In this document: piece after piece, positions 34,811-46,807 of the stretch
How positions within the stretch are numbered: position 1 is the first letter of the stretch
Layout of the letters: each line of letters begins with the position of its first letter
From: Paguma larvata
Taxonomy: Eukaryota; Chordata; Mammalia; Carnivora; Viverridae
NCBI GenBank assembly: GCA_030068075.1
Contig: CM057831.1
Span: 7,391,464 to 7,455,463, forward strand
Reading direction: 5' to 3'
Length of the DNA stretch: 64,000 nt
Translations under genes and position numbers: made by a program
Notes under the pieces: generated by a model
Seen by the model: only the letters and a program-made list of their open reading frames with translations
The model's database searches: none
Told to the model about the DNA's origin: nothing

Positions 34811-36059
34811 TCTTAAGGAAAAAAGCTAACAGAAACATCTAGGAAGTAGCAAATAAAAGGTGTGGCTATAGGTAAGCTGGGCAGGGTAACAGGAAGTTCG
34901 ATTTCCATTTGGCTACTCTTATGGACCTCTACAGCTAAGAAGGTTAAGAGGCAAAGAGACCTAGGTATTGAAGGAGTTGTCTACATGGACATTGAGGTCT
35001 ACCTGGAGGATGTCCCAAATTTTAATAATAAAGAAGACTATAAGTTAAAATTCTTCAGAATCTTCAGTAAATGAGTGGAAAAAAATCAATGGGTTGGAAA
35101 ATGACAGAGAAAGGAGAGTTGTGTAGAAACAGGTGATATTTCATCAGATGTAGCATGGCAAAGAAAAGAGCTTAGAGTCCTCTGAAAAAGACCCTGTTTA
35201 TTAGGGTCTATAATATAAAACATGTATTTGAAGTATATATATACATATATATATATTTATATTTTCATTAAATATATATTTATCTTTCATATATATGTAT
35301 GTATTAATTTATTTGAGATAGATTATTAAAAGGAGGAGAAAATAGAGTTAAGGGTGAAATTAATCGTTGACTGCTGACTCTGCTCTGCTACTACTCTTAT
35401 AAAGTCCCCTTTATATGCCTAACTTTAAGGATCTGGCACAAATTTTTTCGTTTTTCTTTGCTCATATTTATGTCTCATATGTTACATGATTCCACTACGT
35501 AATATTTTTAAATGAAGAAATGCCAGGGGCAAAAGGGCTTAAGAAGGACAAGGGGTCGGAGAGAAAGTAGGTGCGGCTAGAAAAAGGCAATGTGAAAGAA
35601 ATGTTCTGGATCTTGACTCTACCAGTGTTGGTATGCTGGTTACGATACTTTTCTACTGTTTTGTAATAGTCATCAACAGTGAGGTAACACAGATGTTGGA
35701 ATTGTAAAAGAGTGAAACAGCAGACAGAGACTGTTTTTGGTTTTTTCTAGATGCTCTTTTAGGAGTCTGGGGTTTATAATGCTTTTAGCTTTCACTCATT
35801 TCCATACAAGATTTCTGTTGATGTGGTGGAAAGGTGTGGGAGAGGGAAAGCATTCTGTAGTACTAGGATTTTAGTCTCAGTATTTTAGTGAGATTGTGCT
35901 CCTAAGCTTTCTAAGTGCTTCACAGCTTCTGGTCCCCCATTCCCCACCTTACTCATTAAATAAAATAGGAAAGCTAAAAAGGAGGTGGAGTTGGGTATTT
36001 TCCTTCTCCAAGGTTGGTTCGGCTTTGGTAAACCCAAGTAATTTAAGGGTAAGTGTCCT
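34811..36059. other. Unassigned sequence with an A/T-rich run
   Basis: No gene is seen. A TATATA-rich run lies at about 35230-35300. The last ~150 bases may already belong to the L1 5' UTR that becomes clear at 36060. Confidence 0.4.
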
Positions 36060-37020
36060 TTCAAGGGCAGACTACATACAGAGGGGAATAATGATGCGAA
36101 GACAATGGTATTATTTACTAATATCAGAACAGGTTCTGGGGTGAGGGTGGCAGAAATCTTTAGGAGACTTCTCCACAAACAAAAGTGCTAAGGTGCTATT
36201 TCTCTCCTACCCCACCCCCTAGCCTACATAGCCAGACACTTGCAGGAATGAGAGAAAACACCACTTATCTTGCTAGCACCACACACCCCATTGCTTTCAT
36301 GTGCTCCTAGGAATCTGCCCCCATCAACCTGCCCCACTCTGCAGGCATTCCTCTAACATGCCTCCTGTCCGTACAGATCCTGCAGGAAGTTTTGGCAGAC
36401 AAGCACCACTCCAAAGTGTCTCCTGGCCTGAGGAGAGGGGAACACAATCTCATGCACCAGTGTGCCTTCAGTCCCCGCAGCTGAACTTTATAGCTAACAA
36501 CACAGAGGGAGTGCCCTTCCTATCAATTCAATTCAGCCATGCCAAATGGACTAGGGGCGGACATCTGGTCTGATTCTAGTTCTGACCATCAGTGACAGAC
36601 TCATAGGGTCAAGGCAGGGAGGATGCCAGGCAGGTTGATGCAATTGCAGCACTGGCAGATGCGCTGAGGGCAGGCATCTTGTCTGACTGCTAATACCATT
36701 CAACTACAAGCCCACAGTAGCCCCAGACTGGCCTCTGAAGAGCACAGGGACCAAACCCTGTCTGGTGTACCCACAAAAGGCAAAGTGGGCCATTGCAGTT
36801 GACTGATTTGAAGGCAAATGTGGGTCAGTTACAATGGTAAGACACACACAACCCACATAGGAGACACCACTCAAGTGCCTGGTTCTGGTGAACAGGGGGC
36901 ACTGCACTACAGGACACCAAATGACCTCTTTATAAGGTCACTACTTTCAAGATTAAGAGATGTAGCTGAATTTTCTAATATCTAGAAACAAGCACAGAGA
37001 GAGGGAAGGGGAAGATAAGG
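36060..37020 (+). promoter_or_regulatory. L1 5' UTR of element C
   Basis: It shares its order with 5737-6740: 'tatttactaatatcagaac', 'caacctgccccactctgcag', 'gcaccactccaaagtg', 'acatctggtctgatt', 'gaacagggggcactg'. It is decayed, and there is no evidence that it is active. Confidence 0.6.
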
Positions 37021-38375
37021 AGACACAGGAGTGTGTTCCAAATTAAAGAAGAGGGCAAGACCACAGCAATAGAGCTAAATGAAACAGAAATAAGCATTAT
37101 GCCTGATGAAGAATTCAAAGTAATGGTCATTAAGATACTCACCAAACCTGAGAAAAAGGTGGAGGATTTCAGTGAGACCTTCGACAAAGAGATAGAAAAA
37201 ATATATATATATATATAAAACAATCAGAGATTAAGAATTCAGTAACTGAAATGAACAAACTAGAGAGAAGTCAATAGCAGATTAGAGAAGCAGATTAGAG
37301 AAGGGAGAAGAATCAATCAGCGATCTGGAAGACAGGGTGGAAGACAGGGTGATGGAAAGCAAACAAGCTGAAGAGCAGAAAGAACAAAAACGTAATATTT
37401 GCATCCAAAATAATATGCCTACAAATAGCCTTAACCAAAGAGGTGAGAAGACTTACTCAAAACTCTAAAACATTGATTAAAGAAATTGAAGATGATATAA
37501 ACAAATGGAAAGATATTCCATACTCATGGATTAGAAGAACTAACATTGTTAAAATGTCCCTACTACCCAAAGCAATCTACAGATCCAATGCAATCCCTAT
37601 TAAATTCCAACAACACTTGTCACAGAAATAAAATAATCCTAAAATTTGTATGGAACCACAAAAGACCTTGAATAGTCAAAACAGCGTTGAGAAAGAAGAA
37701 CTAAGCTTGAGGTATCAGAATCCCAGATTTCAAGATATGCTACCAACTTATAATAATAAAAACACTATGGTACTGGTACACAATAGACACATAGATTAAT
37801 GAGACAGAATAGAGAGCCCAAAATTAAACCCATATTTAAATGGTCAATTAATCCACAACAAAGGAGGCAGAATTACAGTGAGAGAAAGATAGTCTCTTCA
37901 AAAAATGGTACTAGGAAAACTGGACAGCAAATGAAAAAGAATCAAACTGGACAACTTTCTTACACTATACACAAAAATAGGTCAAAATGGATTAAAGACC
38001 TAAATGTGAAACCTGAAGCCATAAGACCCTAAAAGGAAACACAGGCAATAATTTCTTTGACACTGGCCATAGAAACATTTTTCTAGATATGTTTCCTTAG
38101 GCAAGGGAAACAAAAGCAAAATTAAACTATAGGGAATACACAAAAATAAAAAGGTTTTACACAGTGAAGGAAACCATTGATAAAAGGACAAGGCAATCTA
38201 CTGGAAGAGAGAAAATATTTGCAAGCGATATATACAGTAAGGGGTTAATATCTAAACTATATAAAGAACTTATACAACTAACTCAATAATGAGAACCACA
38301 AAAAAAAAAAAAACAATTAAAAATGGGCAGAAGGCCTGAATAGACATTTTCCAAAAGATGACATCCAGATGACCA
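36060..38375 (+). mobile_element. L1 (element C): 5' UTR, start of ORF1, then late ORF2
   Basis: A 5' UTR (about 36060-37020) related to that of element A leads into an ORF1 start region ('caaagtaatggtcattaaga', near 37118). Near 37390 the sequence jumps to late ORF2 ('accaaagaggtgagaagac', 'ggaaagatattccatactc'). It runs to about 38375, where it stops in ORF2 without a 3' UTR, next to a second L1. All frames are short. Confidence 0.8.
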
Positions 38376-38934
38376 CTGAAACCAAAAAAAAAGGTAGAAA
38401 AGATCAAAGAAACCAGAAGCTGGTTGAGTTAATAAAATTGATAAACAACTGGCCAGTTTGATAAAAAAAGAAAAAGGACCCAAATAAAATTGAGAATGAA
38501 AGAAGAGATCACAACCAACACAGCAGAAATAACAATAATAAAAGAATATTATGAGCAATTATATGCCAATAAAAAGTGCAATCTCGAAGAAATGGACAAA
38601 TTCCTGGAAGCATATAAACTACCAAAAGTGAAACAGGAATAAGTAGAAAATTTGAACAGACCCATAACCTGTAAAGAAATCGAATTAGTAATAAAAAAAA
38701 TCTCACACAAAAAAACAAGAATCCAGGGCCTGAAGGCTTTCCAGGGAAATTCTACCAAACATTTAAACAAGAGTTAACACTTAATTCTTTTGAAGCTGTC
38801 CCAAAAAATAGAAATGGAAAGAAAACTTCCAAACTCATTCTAAGAAGCCAGCATTACCTTGATTCCAAAAACCAGACAAATACCCCACCTAAAATGTCGA
38901 ACTACAGACCAATTTCCCTGAGGAACATGGATTC

Positions 38935-38998
38935 AAAAATCTTCAACAGCGTTGGTGGTATAGTGGTGAGCATAGCTGCCTTCCAAAAATATTCAACA
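38935..38998 (+). repeat. 14-bp target-site duplication around a tRNA half
   Basis: Left copy 'aaaaatcttcaaca' (38935-38948) and right copy 'aaaaatattcaaca' (38985-38998) differ at one base. Both equal the same host L1 position, so the insert splits an otherwise continuous ORF2 word. Confidence 0.88.
38949..38986 (+). pseudogene. tRNA-Gly(TCC) 5' half, tailless retroinsert
   Basis: The segment begins 'gcgttggtggtatagtgg' and continues through the D arm into the anticodon stem and loop to '.ctgccttccaa'. It equals nucleotides 1-38 of tRNA-Gly(TCC) as I remember it, with anticodon TCC at tRNA positions 34-36 (38982-38984). The 3' half (T arm, acceptor 3' strand) is absent and there is no poly(A) tail. 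The last two As are shared with the flanking duplication, so the true end lies at tRNA position 36-38, in the anticodon loop. It contains a box A-like 'tggtatagtgg' but no box B, so transcription as a tRNA gene is not expected. Confidence 0.93.
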
Positions 38999-40860
38999 AG
39001 ATATAAGCCAAACAGATCCAACCATACATTAAAAGAATTATTCAACACTACCAAGTGGGATTTAACTGGGATGCAGGGCTGGTTCAACATCTGCAAAACA
39101 GTCAGTGTTATACATCACATCAATAAAACAAAAGACAAGAACTATATGATTCTCTCAATAAATTCAGAGAAAGCATAGACAAAATGCAGCACCCTTTCTT
39201 GATAAAAACTCTCAAGAAAGTAGGGATAGAGGGATCATACCTCGAGATTATAAAAGCCGTATATGAAAGACCCACCACTAATATCATCCTCAAAGGGGAA
39301 ACAAGGAGAGGTTTCCTGCTAAGGTCAGGAACACGGCAGGGATGTCCACCCTCACCACTATTATTCAACATAGTATTTGAAGTCTTAGCCTCAGCAGTCA
39401 GACAACACAAAGGAATAAAAGTTATCCAAATCAGCAAGGAGGAAGTCAAACTTTCACTCTTCACAGATGACATGATACTCTGTATGGAAAACCCAAAAGT
39501 TTCCACCAAAAAACTGCCTGAATTCATCAATGAATTAGGCTAAGTCACAGAATATAAAATCAATTCACAGAAACTGGTTGTTTTCCTACACACCAATAAT
39601 GAAGTAACAGAAAAGGAAATCAGGGAATAGATCCCATTTACAGCTGCATCAAAAACCATAAAATACTTAGGAATAAACCTAACCAAAGAGGTGAAAAATC
39701 TAAACACTGAAAACTATAGAAAGTTTATGAAAGAAATTGAAGACACACAAAACAAATGGAAAAATATTCCATGTTCACGGGTTGGAAAAATAAGTATTGT
39801 TAAAATGTCACTACTACCCAAAGCAATCTACATATTCAATGCAATCCCTAGAAAAGTAACAACAGCATTCTTCACAGAGTTAGAACAAACAATCCTAAAA
39901 TTTGTATGGGAACACGAAAGACCCCAAATAGGCAAAGTAATGTTGAAGAAGAAAACCAATGCTGGAGGCATCACAATCCTGGATTTTGAGATGTATTACA
40001 AACTTGTAATCATCAAGACAGTATAATACTGGCACAACAACAGATATATAGATCAATGGAACTGAATAGAGAACCCAGAAACAGACCCACAAATGTATGG
40101 TGAAGTAATCTTTGACAAAGCAGGAAACAATATTCATTGGACAAAAGACAGTCACTACAGCAGATGGTGGTGTGAAAACTGGACAGTGATATGCAGAAAA
40201 ATGAACCTGGACCATTTTCTTACACCATACACAAAATAAACTCAAAACACATGAAAGACCTAAACGTAAGACAGGAAGCCATCAAAATTCTAAAAGATAA
40301 AGCAGGCAAAAACCTCTTTGACCTCGGCCACAGCAACTTCTCACTCAACACATCGCTGGAGGCAAGGAAAAACAAAGCAAAAATAAACTATTGGGACCTC
40401 ACCAAGATAAAAAACTTCTGCACAGCAAAGAAAACAATCAGCAAAACTAAAAGGCAACAGACAGAATGGGAGAAGATATTTGCAAATGACATATCAGATA
40501 AAGGGTAAGTTTCCAAAAATATATAAAGAACTTATCAAACTCAAGACCAAAAAACAAGTAATCCAGTGAAGAAATGGGCAAAAGACATGAACAGACACCA
40601 CTTCTCCAAAGAAAACATCCAGATGGCTAACAGACACATGTAAAAATGCTCAACATTACTCATCATCAGGGAAATACATATTAAAACCACAATGAGATGC
40701 CACCTCACACCTGTCAGAATGGCTAACATTAATAACTCGGGCAACAACAGATGTTGGCCAGGATGCGGAGAAAGGATCTCTTTGTACTACTGGTAGGGAT
40801 GCAAACTGGTGCAATCACTCTGGAAAACAGTATAGAGGTTCCTTGAAAAATTAAAAATAG

Positions 40861-41062
40861 TGGCTCAGTTGGTTAAGCGTCTGACTTTGGCTTAGGTCAT
40901 GACCTCACGGTTCGTGGGGTCGAGCCCTGCATCGGGCCCTGTGCTGACAGCTCAGAGCCTGGAGCCTGCTTCGGATTGTGTGTCTCCCTCTCTCTCTGCT
41001 CGTCTCCTGCTCGCATTCTGTGTTTATCTCTCTCAAAACTAAATATTAAAAAAAATTTTTTT
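40861..41062 (+). mobile_element. 5'-truncated carnivore SINE with exact duplications
   Basis: The copy starts at 'tggctcagttggttaagcg', lacking the first ~12 bases of the head. The duplication 'aattaaaaatag' at 40849-40860 recurs at 41063-41074. So the truncation arose at insertion, not later. Confidence 0.94.
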
Positions 41063-41249
41063 AATTAAAAATAGAACTACCCTATGATCCAACAATTGCA
41101 CTACTAGGTATTTATCTAAGGGATACAGGTGTGCTGTTTCAATGGGGCACATACACCCCAATGTTTATAGCAGTGTTATCAACAATAGCCAAAGTATGGA
41201 AAGAGGTCAAATGTTCATCAACTGATGAATGGATAATGATGTGGTACAC

Positions 41250-41272
41250 ACACACACACACACACACACACT
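41250..41272. repeat. (CA)n microsatellite in L1
   Basis: A CA run lies at the ORF2 C-terminal site where L1 copies have 'acacaatggaatattac'-like sequence. Confidence 0.92.
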
Positions 41273-41401
41273 TATGCAATCATCAAGAATGAAATCTTGC
41301 CATTTGCAACAATGTGGATGGAACTAGAGGGTGTTATGCTAAGGGAAATTAGCCAGTTAGAGCAAGACAAGTATCATATAACTTCGCTTACATCAAGAAT
41401 T

Positions 41402-41600
41402 GGGGGTGCCTGGGTGGCTCAATCACTTGAGCATCTGACTTTGGCTCAGGTCATGATCTTGCAATCAGTGAGTTCAAGCCCCACCTCAGGCTCTGTACTA
41501 ACAGCTCAGAGCCTGGAGCCTGCTTTGGATTCTGTGTCTCCCTCTCTCTCTTCCCCTTCTCCAATCTCTCTCTCTCTCTCAAAAATAAGTATATTTTTTA
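41402..41600 (+). mobile_element. Carnivore tRNA-Lys SINE in element D
   Basis: The head 'gggggtgcctgggtggctc' is followed by the usual B-box region, 'cagctcagagcctggagcc' and (TC)n, ending 'aaaaataagtatatttttt'. 'aagaatt' occurs on both sides. Confidence 0.93.
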
Positions 41601-41885
41601 AAAAAGAAGAATTTAAGATGCAAAACAGATAAACATAAGGGAAGGGAAGCAAATATAATATAAAAACAGGAAGGGCAACAACACATAAGAGACTCTTAAA
41701 TAGAATTAGGGTGCTGGAAGGGTTGTGAGTTGGGGGATGGGTGAGGAGCACTAAGGATTTATCAATAGGTGAGGAGCATTAAGGAAGATACTTGATATGA
41801 GCCCTGGGTATATACACAGGGAATGAATCACTGGAATCTACTTCTGAAATCATTGCACTATATGCTACCTAACTAGGATATAAAA

Positions 41886-41914
41886 TGAATGAATGAATGA
41901 ATGAATGAATGAGT
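41886..41914. repeat. (AATG)n tail repeat
   Basis: Seven or so GAATGAAT-type units follow the 3' end of element D and probably grew from its tail. Confidence 0.9.
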
Positions 41915-41917
41915 GAG

Positions 41918-42785
41918 TAGATTGCTTTGGGTAGTATTGACATTTTAAAAATATTTGTTCTTCCAATCCGTGAGCATGGGTTGTTTTTCCATTTCTTTGT
42001 GTCTTCAATTTTTTTTCATAAGTTTTCTATAGTTTTCAGTACAGAGATCTTTTACCTCTTTGGTTAGGTTTATTCCTAGGTATTTTATGGTTCTTGGTGC
42101 AATTGTAAATGGGATCCTGCACTGTTGGTGGGAATGCAAACTGGTGCAGCCGCTCTGGAAAATCCTCAAAAAATGAAAAACAGAATTTCCCTATGACCCA
42201 GCAATAGCACTCCTAGGAATTTATCCAAAGGATATGGAGTGCTGATTCATAGGGACACATGTACCTCAAAGTTTATAGCAGCACTATCAACAATAGCCAA
42301 ATTATGGAAAGAGTTTAAATGTCCAAGAAGTGATGAATGGATAAAGAAGATGTCATATATATGTACAATGGAATACTGTTCGGAAGTGAGAGAGAATGAA
42401 ATCTTGCCATTTACAACAACATGGATAGAACTGGAGGGTATTATGTTAAGTGAAATAAGTCACAGAAAGCTATCATATGTTTTCACTTGTATGTGGAACT
42501 TGAGGAACTTAACAGAAGACCACGGGAGCAGGGAAGGGGAAAAATGTTTCAAAAAGAGAGGGAAGTAAACCTTAAGAGACTTTTAAACTGAGGGTTGATG
42601 GGGAGGTGCAAGGGGAGGGGAAAATAGATGTTGGGCATTGAGGGGGGCACTTGTTGGGATGGGCACTGGGTGTTATATGTAAGTAATGAATCATGGGAAT
42701 CGACTTCCGAAGCCAAGAACATACTGTACACACTGTATGTTAGCTAACTTGACAATAAATTATATTTAAAAATAAACAAACTTTT
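41918..42785 (+). mobile_element. Twin-primed L1 3' fragment
   Basis: Bases 41918 to about 42115 are reverse-complement ORF2 ('gttttcagtacagagatctt', 'ttattcctaggtattttatg'). Near 42116 the sequence turns forward ('cactgttggtgggaatgc') and runs through the ORF2 C-terminus and 3' UTR ('gggcactgggtgttatatg') to an A-rich end. Confidence 0.87.
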
Positions 42786-43530
42786 AAAAGTTAAAGAACA
42801 TTAGAAAAAGAACATAGTTAACAGGCAATAATACTGCTATTTACCTAAGCCTTTCAAAAAGCCAGTTAATTAGTTATGATGTCACCTTCAGCTCCTTTAT
42901 CCATCTATCTACAGACTTTTCATGGATTTTCATCACAAAACAATGTTGAGTGCTTTGTTAAGGTGTAAATAGATTATTATTATTCTGATACTCCTGAGTA
43001 CTCATTCGATTATGTCAAAAGACATATTGTGCCCTGATGTAGTTCAGGCTCTTCCAAATGTGTACTGATAACTTGGCGACATATCCTCCTTTCTGAGATA
43101 GACAAAATTAATTTCTTTGTTGCGTTTTCAAATACTTTTTGAGATACAAACATACAAGTCATTTTAGTGATTAACAAGTGACTCTGTCTCTTCTGGAATT
43201 TGACTCACATCACTTCTATGGCTCTGGAATAATTCCTTCGATGACTCTAATAAATCAAAGATATCCTTTCCAATAATTTTCTGCCTCAGAATCCTGATAA
43301 GATTGTTAATCTTTATTATTGCCTGTCTAGACTCTTGCATCTAGGGGTTGATTGTGACCATCTGGAATTGTACATTAATCTGACTCTAGTTTGTTTTCAA
43401 GCTTATTAACTGAAATTTATAAACCAATTTCTGTTTAGATGCCCCTAGAACAGGAACATTACACCGGACTGTTTCAGAGGCTACATGTACATAGTAATTG
43501 GTGACACGTAAAAGACTGTATAAGTAAAAA
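42786..43530. other. Unassigned sequence
   Basis: This appears to be unique sequence. No repeat or gene is recognised. Confidence 0.45.
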
Positions 43531-44140
43531 AAAAAATTAAAAATAGAAATCCCATATAACTCAGTGATTTGACTACTGGGTATTTACTCAATGAAAATGA
43601 AAATGCTAATTAAAAAAGCATATGCACTCCTATGTTTATTGCACCCATATTATTTATAATAGTCAAGATAAGGAAGCAACTCAAGTGTCCATGGATAGAT
43701 CAAAGAATAAAGTTATGAAACACATGCATAGGAATGTCATAATTAACCCCTAGATGCACGCACACACATCCACCCTGGAATATTATTTGACCATAAAAAG
43801 AAGGAGATCTTGCCGTTTGCAAGAATATGGATGGATCTTGAGTGGTATAATGCTAAGTGACATAAGACCGAGAAAGACAAATATCATATGATTTCACTCA
43901 TATGTATGATTTAAGAAACAACAACAACAAAAAGAAGGGACAATATGCTCTTAAATATAGAGAACTGGGCAGAGTCAGAAGAAATGTGAGTGAGGGGATG
44001 AGTGAAATAAAGGGGAACAAGGGTACACTTATCTTGATGAGGACTGAGAAACATATAGAATTGCTGAATGATTATACTGTACACTTGAAACTAATATAAT
44101 ACTATATACCAACTATACTTCAATAAAAAACAGAATAAAA
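43531..44140 (+). mobile_element. L1 3' fragment
   Basis: It runs from 'attaaaaatagaaatcccat' through 'tgccgtttgcaagaatatgg' and the 3' UTR to 'actatacttcaataaaaaac'. It is an old 5'-truncated copy or the end of a larger element. Confidence 0.82.
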
Positions 44141-44424
44141 AAACCCCAGAAAACAATTAACAAAATGGCAATAAGTACATACCTGAAACAATAATTTTAT
44201 GTGTAAATGGGCTAAATTCTCTAATCAAAGGCACAGCGTAACTAAATGGATAAAAACAAGTCCCATCTATATGCTGCCTACAAGAGGCTCCCTTTAGACC
44301 TAAAGACGCATATAACGAAAAGTGAAGGAATGGAAAAAAAATTCCAAGCAAACTGAAGCAAAAAAAAAAGATGGAGGAATAATACTTCTATCAGAAAATA
44401 AATGGATTAAAAAAAAGAGGCTGT

Positions 44425-44508
44425 GTAAGTGATGAATCACTAAATTCTACTCCTGTAAACAAAATTACACTCTATGTTAACTAACTAGAATTTAAATAAA
44501 AACATGAA
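44425..44508 (+). mobile_element. Very short L1 3'-end insertion (~84 bp)
   Basis: 'tgtaagtgatgaatcactaa' to 'ctagaatttaaataaaaac' is the last part of an L1 3' UTR. It sits in the middle of the 'caaagactgtgacaagag' region of element E, which resumes as 'tgtgacaagagacaaa'. Confidence 0.8.
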
Positions 44509-45235
44509 ATGTGACAAGAGACAAAAAGGGCATTACACAATGATAAAGGGAACAATCCCAGGAGAGAATAAAATTATAAATATCTATGCACCCAACTCTA
44601 GAGCATCTAAATATAAAGTAGATATTAACAAAGGGAGAAAATAACAGTAATACAATGAAGAAGAGGACTTTAACCCTTTGCTTACTTCAGTGGATAGATG
44701 ATCCAGAAGAAAATCAATAAAGAAACGGTGAGTTGGACACCACATTAGATTAGATGGATTAGATATATACAGAACATTCGATCTAAAATACGCTCTCTTT
44801 TCAAATTTACGTAAAATATTCTCCAGGATAGATCATAAGTTGGGCCACAAAAAAATCTCAATAAATTTAAGAAAACTGAAATATCAAGAATATTTCCTGA
44901 CCACATGGTATCAAACTAAAACTTATAAGAAAAAGAATCTGGTAAAAACACAAACACATGGAGGCTAGAAAACATGCTACTAAACAATCAGTGGGCAAAA
45001 TAAAGAAAAAACTAAGAAATACCTTGAGACAAAATAAAAATACAATGGTTGAAAATCTTTGGTACCAAGTAAAAGCAGTTCTAAGAGTGAAGTTTAAAGA
45101 AATACCTGCCAATCTTGAAAATAAGAAAAATCTCAAACCATATAAATTTACACTTAAAGGAACTAGAAAAAGAAGAATAAATAAAGCCCAAATGTAGTTC
45201 AAGAAAAGAAATAAAGATTAGAGTGGAAATAAAAT

Positions 45236-45236
45236 A

Positions 45237-45271
<35 letters not shown>
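45236..45271. repeat. (CA)n microsatellite
   Basis: An uninterrupted CA run of about 17 units lies in ORF2 of element E before 'gaaaagatcaataaaac'. Confidence 0.95.
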
Positions 45272-45274
<3 letters not shown>

Positions 45275-46807
45275 AGATCAATAAAACAAAGAGCTGTCTC
45301 TTCAAAGATAAAATTTACTAACTTTTAGCCAGAATCATCAAAAAAGAGAACTCAAAATAAAAAAGTGGAAATGCTACAACACCATAGAAATACACGACTA
45401 TGAGACAACTACAAAAAAATTATATAACAAATTAAGTAACCTAGAAGAAGATAAATTTCTAGAAACATACAATCTTCTACAACTAGAAAGAAAGACAATC
45501 TGAACAGACTGAAACTAGTAATGAAATTGAATCGGTGATTAAAAATTTCCAACAAACGTAAGTCCAAGACCAGACAGCTGCACAAGTGAATTCTACCAAA
45601 TTTTTGAGGAATTCACATATATTATTCTCAAAATATTTCCAAAAGAGAAGAGGAAAGAAACTTCCAAATTCATTCTACAAGGCTAGTATTACCCTAATAC
45701 CAAACCTGACAAAGACCCTACAAAAGAAAGTGAGGGGAGAGGGGAATTACAGGCCTATATCCCTGATGACCATAGATGAAAAAACTTTCAATAAAATAGT
45801 AGCAAACTGAATTCAAAAGTACATTAAAAGGATTATTCACCACAATCAAGATTTATTTCAGAGATGCAAGAATAGTTGAATATTGCCAAATCAATCAGTA
45901 TACCAATACTGTGGTATGCTATAACCACAGTAACAAAATGAAGGATAAAAATATCTTCACTGATACAGAAAAAACATTTGACCAAATCAACATTCATTCA
46001 TGATAAAAACTCTCAATAAAAACTCTCAACAAAGTGGGAGGAGATATACCTTTACATAGTAAAGATCACATATAAAAAACCCCATAGCTAATATCACATT
46101 CAGTGATGAAAACCTGAAAGCTTTTTCTGTAAGATCAGGAACACAACAAAGAAGTTCACTCTCATGACTTTTACTCAACACAGTCCTGGAAGTTATAGCC
46201 ACAGCAAGAAGACAAGAAAAAGAAATAATAGTCATCCAAATTGGTAAGGAAGATGTAAAACTATCTCTATTTGCAGAGAATATGATACTATATGTATAGA
46301 AAAACTTAAAGACTCACAAAAATTATTATAACTAATAAACAAATTCAGTAAAGTTGCAGGATACAGAAGTTGTTTTCCATACAGTATGCCAGGAAGAGAA
46401 ATTAAGAAAATAATTCCATTTACAAATGCATAAAGAACATATAAAAAGGAATTCTCCAGGAAGGTAAAAAAAATATATATGTACAGTGAACACTAGAAGA
46501 CAATGATGAGTTAAATTAAAACCCCATGAATAATTGGAAAGATATACCATGTTCATGGATTGAAAGAATAAATACTTTCAAAATATCTGTACTACTGAAA
46601 ACAATGTATAGATTCAATGAAATCCCTATCAAAATACCAATTGTATTTTTCACACGATTAGAATAATCCTAATTTATATGAAACCACAAAAGATCATCTT
46701 TCGCACAGCAAAGGAAATTATCAGCAAAATGTAAAGGCAGCCTACTGAATAGAAAAAGGTATTTTCAAACAATCTTTCACATAAAGGGTTAATATTCAAA
46801 ATATATA

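Larger units (their letters stand above)
38376..41885 (+). mobile_element. L1 (element D), ORF2 to 3' end
   Basis: It starts in ORF2 at the reverse-transcriptase onset ('gtagaaaagatcaaagaaac') and runs to a 3' UTR ending near 41885 in 'gatataaaatgaatg'. The catalytic loop reads FTDD instead of FADD (near 39457-39468). Open pieces are 38894-39178, 39184-39543 and 39691-40026, in different frames. Inside it lie a tRNA half (38949), two SINEs (40861, 41402) and a CA run (41250). Confidence 0.9.
44141..46807 (+). mobile_element. L1 (element E), spacer and ORF2, no 3' end
   Basis: It starts in the spacer before ORF2 ('ccagaaaacaattaacaaaa') and passes through the endonuclease region, reverse transcriptase ('tctatttgcagagaatatg', where FADD is lost) and later ORF2. 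It breaks off at 46807, where a new L1 5' UTR starts. A short L1 3' end (44425-44508) and a CA run (45238-45271) interrupt it. Confidence 0.85.
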
